Assembly (NCBI GenBank): GCA_905234205.1
Contig: CAJOGG010000004.1
Coordinates: 1 to 21,262, forward strand
Length of the DNA stretch: 21,262 bases
Reading direction: 5' to 3'
Origin: an uncultured Synergistales bacterium
GTDB lineage: Bacteria; Synergistota; Synergistia; Synergistales; Aminobacteriaceae
In this document: positions 14,318 to 21,262 of the stretch, in pieces
Position numbering within the stretch: position 1 is the first letter of the stretch
How the letters are laid out: each line of letters starts with the position of its first letter
Program-made: the position numbers and the translations under genes
Notes under the pieces: generated by a model
The model's database searches: none
What the model saw: only the letters and a program-made list of their open reading frames with translations
Told to the model about the DNA's origin: nothing

Positions 14318-15079
14318 TTGAGCAAAGAGAAGAAAATTACTGTCGAGGCCGCTAGCGTTGAGGAGGCATTAGATAACGTTTCTAAGCAATGGAAGCAGCC
14401 TGTTGAAGAACTTAAAGCCGAAGTTATCAGTGAGGAACGTGAAGGACTGTTTGGACTGTTTGGGAGCAAAAAATTAACGGTCGAAGTAACGAGCTTGGCC
14501 AAGGCTGATTTATTCTCAAGGGGAATAGAGTTTGTGAACGAGACATTGCGATTAATGGACTTCAAAGCCGAAGCAGTGCTATCAGAGACGGACAAGAATA
14601 CACTGGACATTCAAGGAGAAGACGCCGCCGACTATGTTGTAGGACGCTATGGTGACGCACTCAAAGGAATGGAGTATCTTGTGAATTTATCGCTACGAGA
14701 TCCAAAAGCTGAGCCACGAATCAAAGTTGATAGCTGCGGTTATCGTGAAAGACGCACAAAGAGTCTTGAGAGACTCGCTGAAGCTACAGCAAGACAAGCC
14801 GTGAAATATGGCCGTCCAGTAAGACTCGAACCTATGGCAAGCTGGGAACGTTGGGTTATCCATACGACATTGAAAGCCCGTGATGACGTAACGACCGAGT
14901 CTGTAGGAGAACAGCCGCTTCGAAAAGTTGTTATTATGCCCAAATATGATCCGGCTAAAGAGGAAACAGCTGGCCCCGCAACAATGAGAATCCGTGCACG
15001 ACGCGAAAGAACATTCAGCAGACCGCCTACAGCAAGTCACAACGAAAGAAGAAGACCAAGACGTTCACGAGACAGATAA
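14318..15079 (+). CDS. jag: Jag/KhpB (EloR) RNA-binding protein
   Basis: 253 residues in three domains. A Jag-N domain (5-57) contains the EGLFGLFG turn. A KH domain (about 75-135) has the GRYG RNA-binding loop at 109-112. An R3H domain (about 140-207) has R178 and H182 in ERWVIH and the downstream TESVGEQPLRKVVI motif. A highly basic arginine-rich tail (224-253) follows. In Gram-positive bacteria KhpB with KhpA binds RNA and tunes cell elongation. The start is TTG with GAGGTGA seven bases upstream; no ATG is suitably placed. It is the last gene of the operon, followed at once by a terminator. Confidence 0.93.
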   Translation: MSKEKKITVEAASVEEALDNVSKQWKQPVEELKAEVISEEREGLFGLFGSKKLTVEVTSLAKADLFSRGIEFVNETLRLMDFKAEAVLSETDKNTLDIQGEDAADYVVGRYGDALKGMEYLVNLSLRDPKAEPRIKVDSCGYRERRTKSLERLAEATARQAVKYGRPVRLEPMASWERWVIHTTLKARDDVTTESVGEQPLRKVVIMPKYDPAKEETAGPATMRIRARRERTFSRPPTASHNERRRPRRSRDR

Positions 15080-15081
15080 GG

Positions 15082-15100
15082 CCCGCCTCAGGCGGGTTTT
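15082..15100 (+). terminator. Intrinsic terminator of the rpmH-jag operon
   Basis: CCCGCC-TCA-GGCGGG followed by TTTTATTA, a six base-pair GC-rich stem with a U-tract, two bases after the jag stop. The opposite strand lacks a T-run after the stem, so it terminates mainly the plus-strand transcript. Confidence 0.9.
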
Positions 15101-15107
15101 ATTATGG

Positions 15108-15857
15108 TTAAAATATATCGCTTTCAGTTGAGTATATCGGAATTAAGAAAAGCTCTTCAAAGCCGAATTTCTTGTAAAACGGTAATCCCGCGGGAGTTGC
15201 CTGTAACACGATTGTTTTTCCGTAAGCCAGCTTGCATATCTCATTCATCATTACACGCGCCACGCCTTGCCTACGATATTCAGGAATAGTTGCGAAATAG
15301 TACACTCCCATTAAATCCTTTTCTAGAGTTGTGAGAAATGTTCCGACGTTCTCGCCCTCACATTCAGTAAGATAAAGTTTTAAGTTATCTTTGTCATTGA
15401 ACAGTGCTTCAACAAGATTGTAATAATTCATAGGAGTACCAAAGGCTTCTCCCCCAAAACCATGCCAAGCAGTTTGAGCCCAAGCTACTGAATCAGTTTC
15501 GTAAACTCGTAAATTGCTTTCAGGATTCAAATTTTGTGGTGGGGTGTAACTCATAGCCGTGAGATTTCCCGCAAACACCAAGCCGCATTCCTCAAGAATC
15601 CTTTCACCGCCGTTGTATACAGGCCACATGAATGATATTTTCTCGTCGTCGAAGAATTTCATGACGTTCTTGACCATTTCGGGATCAGTTACTCGTGCAG
15701 GATAGTAAACCCAGCTTTCAAAGCTACAGCCAGTAGAAACGCAAAAACCGCCGTTCTTCTCGTCAAGGGGTAAACTTTTGCTAACTGGTAAATTTTTCAA
15801 GCGCGTCAGGAAAAACTCTATATCTTGCCAAATAATATTGCTTGTCTTCATAGTCAT
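15108..15857 (-). CDS. GNAT family N-acetyltransferase
   Basis: 249 residues. The C-terminal half is a clear GNAT fold: YYFATIPEYRRQGVARVMM around residues 186-204 contains the acetyl-CoA pyrophosphate loop (RRQGVA), and LPFYKKFGFEE at about 225-235 is the last GNAT motif. The N-terminal ~120 residues are less conserved and may be another GNAT-like lobe. The substrate is unknown. I chose the ATG at 15857 (reading MTMKTSNIIW) because GGAGGT (15864-15869) lies six bases upstream; the longer frame from 15881 would put that site inside the gene. The ATG shares one base with the stop of the coiled-coil gene (TGATG), so the two are coupled. Confidence 0.85.
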   Translation of the reverse strand: MTMKTSNIIWQDIEFFLTRLKNLPVSKSLPLDEKNGGFCVSTGCSFESWVYYPARVTDPEMVKNVMKFFDDEKISFMWPVYNGGERILEECGLVFAGNLTAMSYTPPQNLNPESNLRVYETDSVAWAQTAWHGFGGEAFGTPMNYYNLVEALFNDKDNLKLYLTECEGENVGTFLTTLEKDLMGVYYFATIPEYRRQGVARVMMNEICKLAYGKTIVLQATPAGLPFYKKFGFEELFLIPIYSTESDIF

Positions 15858-18286
15858 CAAAGCACCTCCGGTAATCCGCATGTAAGCATTAAATTTTTTA
15901 TATCTTGAACAATTTCGAAGCCTGTCAAATTTTCGTTGCGTAAAGTTTTTATTCGTTTGATTAAATTGTCAGTGTTGAAGTCCTTGCTAGTAGCCTGTAG
16001 ATCGAGAAGCTTTGCTCTGACGTTTTCATGTTCTGCGTTAATCTCAAGTTCTTCCTGAGTCAATTCTCGTAAACGATTCTGCAAATCCCTGCGTTCGTCA
16101 TTAGTCAAACAAGCCGCCGCGTAATCGTCCTCATTTCTGAAGCCCAACGCTAACAATCTCTTGCCAAAAGTTATTTCATGCTTCTGAAGTTCTTCTCGTC
16201 CTCGTGCCATATCAGTTTCGACACCGTGAATAGCTGTAAGTATCTTATCAAGTTTTTGTGCATATTCGTTTTTCTGTTCTCGTCGTTCGTTGAGTTTCGC
16301 GCGTAATTCTTCGACGTTCTTGGCCATTCTTGCGTCTTCGTCATCGGTCTTTTTTGACTCGAACAAGATTATGCGCTGCTGTTGAATGCTATCTCGTTCA
16401 GCCTCAACTGCTTTGACTCTGCTGGAGAGTTCATCACGCTTTAACTTCAAAAACTCACGAGATTTCTTGATATTTGCCATTCGTGTATTAGCTGCCGTTA
16501 GTTCGTGTTCAAGTTCAATGCTTCGTCTTGAATTTTTCTGCCAGTCGCTCATGCGCTTTTCGAGTGCTTGAATTATCGTAATTGGGTTTTTGTCAGGCAA
16601 ATTCTTGTAACCATATGGCATGGTCTGCGCAATTAATTCACGTTTCAAACTCGTAACAATTTCGTCTTGAGTCTTGCATTCGTTCTCCAGTTGTTCTTCT
16701 TCTGATTTAGAATTTTGCAATGAGAATAAAGCGTCTTGATGAAAACGTGTAACTTCTCCACGAGTTTCTATTATTTTATCGAGTTCATCTTTTGCTATGT
16801 TCATGTCTCTTTCAGCGGCTTCGGCTGTATCAGCGGCATTGCGTGCAAGTTGTAAAGTGTCGCGAGTTCGTTGTCTTGCTCTGTCGATTTCCTCAAATGG
16901 CGGAATGCCAGTACCGAGTCTTAAGCCCAACAAAGAAACGCTTGATGAAATTTCCGTGTTAAGCTCGTTAATTTTCTTACGTAGTTCAATTTCATCGTGC
17001 CCAATCGTAGAATTTTCCTCGCTCAATTGTTTTGCTCTATTCTGTCTTGTTACTAACTCTTCGCGTAATTCCCTCAAAGCCTTCTGTGTGTCTTGTAACT
17101 GTTTGTTAATTTCTTCGGGGTTAGGGACATTTATTCCAGCCGCGTACGGGTGAGATAATGCGCCGCATAATGGACAGGGAATTTCGTTCTGCAAAAGTTC
17201 TCTGACTGCTTCAAGGTCGTTAATTTTGTTTAGGAGTGCCACACGCTTTTCGAGTCTCTCTGCTTCGTGTTGAAGTTCATGAATTTTTCCGGCTTGTTCA
17301 ACGTCGCGCAAGTTAATATTTCTCGTCTCCTGTTGGATTTTCAGTTTCGTGTCCTGTAAGGTTTTGAGTTTCTCTTCAAGTTCTTTGACTTCCTGAAATT
17401 TCCTGTAAAGCATATCGAGTTCAGCAAGCCTCTTTGTGTTTTTGTCGCAGATCTCACGCCATTCACGAATACTTTTTCCCTTCAATGTACTCTCAAAGAA
17501 TGTCCTGGCGCGCGCAAAATTTTTCTCAAGCACAGAAAATCTATGACTCACATCAGAGAACAAAGCCGACCTATCATTCAAGACTCCTTGTGCTCCTTGA
17601 CGACGTTCGATTGATTTCTCCCATGAAGTTTTGAGATTTACGCGTTTCTCTTCGGCCTGCTCGTACATGCTGAAGCATTTTTGAATCCCAGTTAATCCTG
17701 ACTGTAACTTCTCATCAATTGCATGAACTTGCAAAAATTTTCTCGTTTCTCGTAAAGCTAATTCAACTTTCTCAAGCTCAACTTGTTCGCTCTCAACCTG
17801 CGCCAAACATTCCTTAAGCTTCCTTTCAGCTTCTTCGTAATCATTGCGGGCTTGCACGGCCACTTCTTGTCGATCCCTTAATTGTTCATCTAATACCTTA
17901 ACTTTCTGGATCGTGTTAAGTAATTTCGTTTGTTCAGAGAGTTTTTGTCTGTACTCTCCCTCAATCAAATTCAATGCCTCTTCAGCGTTATGTAAGTCAT
18001 TTCTTGCAACAGCCATTTCGTCACGTAAAGACGCCTGCCTGATTTTGTTCTTGTCTCGCAAGACTCTCAAATCCTTTATTGCTTCATAGGCTTCTCCAAG
18101 CTCAAGAGTTTTTCCGCCGCGTTCAAGCCTCTGTTTTGATGGTACGAATAGAGCCCAACGCCTCTCCCAGTCAGTTCTGCGTGCGTCCAAATCTTTCAGC
18201 AATGCCTGCTCTTGAAGTTCGTTCGCCTTACTCTCAAGTATTCGTTTTATGGATTCAAGTTCGCTTTGTATTTCGTGTTCCTGCAT
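15857..18286 (-). CDS. SbcC-like zinc-hook coiled-coil protein lacking both ATPase lobes
   Basis: 809 residues, almost entirely heptad-rich coiled coil: arm one (about 1-365), the hook IPCPLCGALSHPYA with C371 and C374, then arm two (about 380-780). The hook wording (CPLCG..SHP) and several flanking segments (RRWALFVPSKQRLERGGKTLELG; GFRNEDDYAAACLTNDERRDL) follow the middle of SbcC, the Rad50-type partner of the SbcCD nuclease. But there is no P-loop (GxxGxGKS/T) at the N-terminus and no LSGGE signature or Walker B at the end; full SbcC is about 1000-1200 residues. The start follows the tilS stop by one base and the stop overlaps the GNAT start, so both ends look genuine. It may be a headless coil or part of a split protein. 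Confidence 0.8.
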   Translation of the reverse strand: MQEHEIQSELESIKRILESKANELQEQALLKDLDARRTDWERRWALFVPSKQRLERGGKTLELGEAYEAIKDLRVLRDKNKIRQASLRDEMAVARNDLHNAEEALNLIEGEYRQKLSEQTKLLNTIQKVKVLDEQLRDRQEVAVQARNDYEEAERKLKECLAQVESEQVELEKVELALRETRKFLQVHAIDEKLQSGLTGIQKCFSMYEQAEEKRVNLKTSWEKSIERRQGAQGVLNDRSALFSDVSHRFSVLEKNFARARTFFESTLKGKSIREWREICDKNTKRLAELDMLYRKFQEVKELEEKLKTLQDTKLKIQQETRNINLRDVEQAGKIHELQHEAERLEKRVALLNKINDLEAVRELLQNEIPCPLCGALSHPYAAGINVPNPEEINKQLQDTQKALRELREELVTRQNRAKQLSEENSTIGHDEIELRKKINELNTEISSSVSLLGLRLGTGIPPFEEIDRARQRTRDTLQLARNAADTAEAAERDMNIAKDELDKIIETRGEVTRFHQDALFSLQNSKSEEEQLENECKTQDEIVTSLKRELIAQTMPYGYKNLPDKNPITIIQALEKRMSDWQKNSRRSIELEHELTAANTRMANIKKSREFLKLKRDELSSRVKAVEAERDSIQQQRIILFESKKTDDEDARMAKNVEELRAKLNERREQKNEYAQKLDKILTAIHGVETDMARGREELQKHEITFGKRLLALGFRNEDDYAAACLTNDERRDLQNRLRELTQEELEINAEHENVRAKLLDLQATSKDFNTDNLIKRIKTLRNENLTGFEIVQDIKNLMLTCGLPEVL

Positions 18287-18287
18287 T

Positions 18288-19283
18288 CTAGTTTTCGTTC
18301 CCCCGTTTGTCTGTGAATATGATTTTGCCGTTTTTGCTTGTGATAGTTACTCCTTTACACCATTGAAATATGAAACTTTTTGGAGCAAGAATTAATTTCG
18401 CAAGTTCATTAGCGCGTCCACGGTCTAAAGTTTTGAGCTTGAGTCTTCTACCTGCTTCACGGATCACCAAAGCTATTTCATTCTCGTTGAGTGTGCGCAA
18501 AAATTTACGGTCTTGGCCTCCTTGAGATCTCTCGAATAACTCTGTGCTTAACGCGTCCTCGTTGTCTCTTATGCTTCTCATGTCCTCACCAAAAGTTGCA
18601 AGGTGTTCAATCGCTGAAGAGTTAATATGCTTCTCGATCTCTGGTAAAAGTTTCAAGCGTATGAAGTTGCGCGTATATTTAGCGTCGTTGTTGGTGCTAT
18701 CCTCACGCCACGATATATTTCTGACTCGCAGAATCTCCCGCAAAAATTCCCGCCTCAATCCTAAAAGCGGCCTGTAAAATTTTATCCCATCAAGGTCAGT
18801 TGATTCAGTTATTCCTACAGCGCCTCTTATTCCAGTTCCTCGTAGGAGATTAAATAACACGGTTTCGGCCAAGTCGTCGCGATTATGACCAAGGAAAACG
18901 CATTCACAACCAAAATTTTTAGCCTCGTTACAAATTTCATTGAGTCTTATTCGTCTGGCAGCCGCTTCAATTGATTCACCCTTGAGTCTTTCTTCAGGGA
19001 CTTTGACATTTTTGACGATAACGTTATCCGTGAAATTCTTTACAAATTCTGCGTCCTCGTCAGATTCTTGGCCTCTGATTCCGTGGTTAATGTGAATAGT
19101 TAAGACTGGGCCGCGATAAAATTTTTTGAACAACCACAATAACGCAATCGAATCTCCGCCTCCTGATACGGCAATTAAAGCGCATTTGTTGTTTTCCGGG
19201 AGCCAGCCTTGTTTTATTCCGGTCTCGTGAAAATATTTCTCAAGCACATAATCAGAAAGTTCATACGGGATATTATTTTGCAT
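18288..19283 (-). CDS. tilS: tRNA(Ile)-lysidine synthetase
   Basis: 331 residues from ATG 19283. The PP-loop SGGGDS is at 40-45, INHGIRGQESDEDAEF at 65-80, GHNRDDLAETVLFNLLRGTG at 132-151, then RPLL (171-174), WREDSTNND (192-200) and RNFIRLKLLP (205-214), all diagnostic. It converts C34 of tRNA(Ile) CAU to lysidine, changing it to read AUA, and uses ATP. It is a short form, like Aquifex TilS, without the long C-terminal domains of the E. coli enzyme. The slt stop lies 11 bases inside its start (ATGCAAAATAA). No strong SD is visible. A longer frame from 19331 would overlap slt further and is less likely. Confidence 0.95.
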   Translation of the reverse strand: MQNNIPYELSDYVLEKYFHETGIKQGWLPENNKCALIAVSGGGDSIALLWLFKKFYRGPVLTIHINHGIRGQESDEDAEFVKNFTDNVIVKNVKVPEERLKGESIEAAARRIRLNEICNEAKNFGCECVFLGHNRDDLAETVLFNLLRGTGIRGAVGITESTDLDGIKFYRPLLGLRREFLREILRVRNISWREDSTNNDAKYTRNFIRLKLLPEIEKHINSSAIEHLATFGEDMRSIRDNEDALSTELFERSQGGQDRKFLRTLNENEIALVIREAGRRLKLKTLDRGRANELAKLILAPKSFIFQWCKGVTITSKNGKIIFTDKRGNEN

Positions 19284-21237
19284 CGTAAAGCATTCTGTAG
19301 ATCTCAAGATTTGCCGACACCCTCTGAACATAGCCGTTAGTCTCGTCGAATTTCACAGCCTCAATCCAATGGGCGAGGTCAGCACGTTCACCAACTTCCT
19401 TCAACCATTTTCGCGCATTTCCTGAACCAGCGTTGTAAGCCGCCATAACGTATTCTTTCTTGGAAAAGTTTTTGCCTAGCCAGCCTAAATGTGAAGTTCC
19501 AAGCTTGATATTATCGCTAGCGTTGTATAAGTCGTATGTGGAGAGTCCTGCGCGTTTTGCTTCTTCTTTAGCTGTAGCAGGCATAAGTTGCATTAACCCG
19601 GCAGCCCCGACCCAACTTCTAGCCGCAACTTTGAAGGCACTTTCCTGACGCATGATAGCCCACACAAAATTGTTCTCGACTCCGTATTGTTTTGCCGCAG
19701 CATCAACAAGAGCTTTGTAAGGTCGTGGGTACAACGCTTCAAGATCCGAACGATATAACGTAGCGTTTGATGTCATAAGAGTCTCAAGCCTCTTAGCTTC
19801 TTCGTAACTTTCCTCAAGGCCAAGCCATTGTGATAAAGTCAAAGCCCTATAGAGTTCTCGTGCGCTTGCTTTTGGTCGTGAGAGTCTCAAGTAAGCATGA
19901 TTGATAAATCCCCACGTCTCTAACTCACTCGGCTTAATCGTTAAATTTGGGTTCGTGCCGTTTGCAAGTTTTGGCTTAGGATTCAGAATCAGTCCGTAAA
20001 TCGTCAATGGATATTTGCGAGTAATAAGGGCTCGTGTGTTCTGTGCCTCCTGCTTTTGGCCTGCCTTCTCCTGTGCATGTGCTAACCAATAAAGAATCCT
20101 TGCGCGTTTGTAATAAGTAACTCCCGGTGCGTCAGTCTGCCTGAACAATCTCACAGCTTCAGCATAATTTCCTGCGTCAATATTTCTCCAAGCTCTTGCC
20201 CACAAAACATTGAACGAGTAACTAGTATTTGGAAATGATTTCAGAATTTGTGCTTCAAAAATTTCCTTGCGTTTCGTTGTCCCTTTGCCTTCAAGGTTAA
20301 TTAATGCTTGCAAAGCTCTAGCCTGAACATTGCCTCGTCGGTCTCGTGCTATTCGATCTAGAACGTTTACGCATTTTTCCTTCATGCCTTTATCTTTAGC
20401 GAGTGCACCTATACGAGTTACAGAGCTGCCTGCGTAAGAATTTCCACTGACTGCGAGATTTCCCCACAAGTTCAAAGCCGTATCGTTATTCTTGAGCCTT
20501 GAGTTAGCCCACGCGCGATAATATTGTGCCTTGCGACCTGTAGCGTTCTTGAGAGCGTCAAGCGCTTTGCTATTCTCGCCTATAGTGTGATAGTGAACTC
20601 CTAAAGCTACCTTGATATTGTTTCCGGGATTCTTGACTCTTGTCAACACTGCTGCTGCGTCCTTGTTACCTGCGTTAAGTTCGAGAAGGTCTAAAGCGTT
20701 TTCCGTGAGCTTGTTGTTGTTCGTGAGCTTGATTAATCTCGTGAGCGTGTAAATTTTTCGTTCATCAGTCCCAGCATTAGCTAACATTCGATTAAGAGCG
20801 TTAAGAGTGTTTCGTGAGTCTTTCTGCGAATCATAGAGCCTATATTGAGCGAGGGCCACGTAATATTTCAGTTCTGCCGGAGCATTTTTGTAGAGACTCT
20901 CCGATAAATTTATGGCCTTCTGAGTCTGCTTAAGATTTTCATAACCGAGTAACATTGTCATATCCGCGTAAGGTCGTATTGAAGCCGGAAATGAGCGCGA
21001 ATTAGCCTCAAGGATTCTCACAGCGTCGGCCCACCTGTTCTGGAATCTATAAGCATTAGCCATCAAAGCATGATCCGTTAAAGTTTTCTTCTTCTGCGAG
21101 TTATATTGCATTTCCATTTCGGTCCAAGCGCGTCGCCAGAATAAATCTCTTAAAGCTGTAGCTTGTGCCTGTGTAATTGTCATAATGATTATTGCCATTG
21201 AGATTGTGAGTGTGAAAAATTTTTTGCGTGCTAACAT
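19273..21237 (-). CDS. slt: Exported Slt-type lytic transglycosylase
   Basis: 654 residues. The signal peptide (about 1-27) is MLARKKFFTLTISMAIIIMT followed by a polar region ending AQATA. Next come some 450 residues of alpha-helical TPR-like repeats (AWTEMEMQYNS..., KALDALKNATG..., AVRLFRQTDAPG), as in the Slt70 superhelix. The goose-type lysozyme catalytic domain occupies about 510-640, with the acid E532 in AIMRQES, GLMQLMPATA at 547-556 and AAYNAGSGN from 599. It cleaves the MurNAc-GlcNAc bond of peptidoglycan with 1,6-anhydro formation in the periplasm. AAAGGAG lies seven bases before the ATG. It is the first gene of slt-tilS-coil-GNAT; no promoter is visible in the 25 bases at the right edge. 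Confidence 0.93.
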   Translation of the reverse strand: MLARKKFFTLTISMAIIIMTITQAQATALRDLFWRRAWTEMEMQYNSQKKKTLTDHALMANAYRFQNRWADAVRILEANSRSFPASIRPYADMTMLLGYENLKQTQKAINLSESLYKNAPAELKYYVALAQYRLYDSQKDSRNTLNALNRMLANAGTDERKIYTLTRLIKLTNNNKLTENALDLLELNAGNKDAAAVLTRVKNPGNNIKVALGVHYHTIGENSKALDALKNATGRKAQYYRAWANSRLKNNDTALNLWGNLAVSGNSYAGSSVTRIGALAKDKGMKEKCVNVLDRIARDRRGNVQARALQALINLEGKGTTKRKEIFEAQILKSFPNTSYSFNVLWARAWRNIDAGNYAEAVRLFRQTDAPGVTYYKRARILYWLAHAQEKAGQKQEAQNTRALITRKYPLTIYGLILNPKPKLANGTNPNLTIKPSELETWGFINHAYLRLSRPKASARELYRALTLSQWLGLEESYEEAKRLETLMTSNATLYRSDLEALYPRPYKALVDAAAKQYGVENNFVWAIMRQESAFKVAARSWVGAAGLMQLMPATAKEEAKRAGLSTYDLYNASDNIKLGTSHLGWLGKNFSKKEYVMAAYNAGSGNARKWLKEVGERADLAHWIEAVKFDETNGYVQRVSANLEIYRMLYDAK

Positions 21238-21262
21238 TCTTTAACTCCTTTGAAAGTTTTGG

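Noticed and set aside
15857..18286. Frameshifted or pseudogenised sbcC
   Set aside because: The frame is continuous for 809 codons, and the upstream bases belong to an intact tilS gene with its own conserved end. No Walker A or signature-motif remnants are seen next to it in another frame.

Overview
The window reads as an ordinary chromosomal stretch of a moderately AT-rich, double-membraned (diderm) bacterium, packed with genes and with no gap longer than about 100 bases. A TamB/AsmA-type protein and a periplasmic Slt-type lytic transglycosylase indicate an outer-membrane-bearing cell. The rapZ-yvcK pair, the rpmH-rnpA-yidD-yidC-jag operon, the C69 dipeptidase and the style of L34 ('[12 protein letters not shown]' start) suggest a Firmicutes-related diderm. 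Synergistota is my best guess, but this is an inference from gene content, not a database match. I see no tRNA, rRNA, CRISPR array, insertion sequence or phage gene.

Layout. (1) 1-5130, minus strand: an operon reading leftwards, tamB-like (TTG start), an M50 site-2-type protease (GTG start, 4-base GTGA overlap), a TrmN6-type methyltransferase (1-base gap), and probably the start of another gene running off the left edge. (2) 5205-7512, plus strand: a C69-family dipeptidase and a membrane-tethered staphylococcal-nuclease-like protein. (3) 7538-9457, minus strand: an exported TPR plus beta-propeller-like protein of unknown function. (4) 9551-10708, plus strand: a Q-rich, acidic, FlxA-like coiled-coil protein and a nitroreductase-fold protein with a signal peptide. 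(5) 10712-12663, minus strand: rapZ-yvcK, overlapping by ATGA; YvcK carries an extra N-terminal membrane helix. (6) 12766-15079, plus strand: the rpmH-rnpA-yidD-yidC-jag operon, closed by a clear terminator at 15082-15100. (7) 15108-21237, minus strand: slt, tilS, an SbcC-like coiled-coil protein and a GNAT acetyltransferase, all overlapping or within 1 base of each other.

How the genes work together. Region 6 is the conserved machinery for ribosomal protein L34, RNase P protein and membrane insertion (YidC/YidD) with the RNA-binding regulator KhpB/Jag. Regions 1 and 7 mix envelope functions (TamB, S2P, Slt) with RNA modification (TrmN6, TilS). Region 5 links carbon and cell-envelope metabolism (YvcK/GlmR) with the RapZ P-loop protein.

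The most unusual object is the 809-residue ORF at 15857-18286. It looks like the middle of SbcC: two long coiled-coil arms around a CPLC zinc hook. It has neither the N-terminal Walker A lobe nor the C-terminal signature/Walker B lobe, yet it sits in perfect translational coupling with both neighbours, so it looks like a deliberate headless hook protein rather than debris. Also worth a look are the exported TPR/propeller/VWA-like protein, the interlocked divergent rapZ/rpmH promoters, and the palindromic ATTATAAT element between the divergent genes at 9458-9550.
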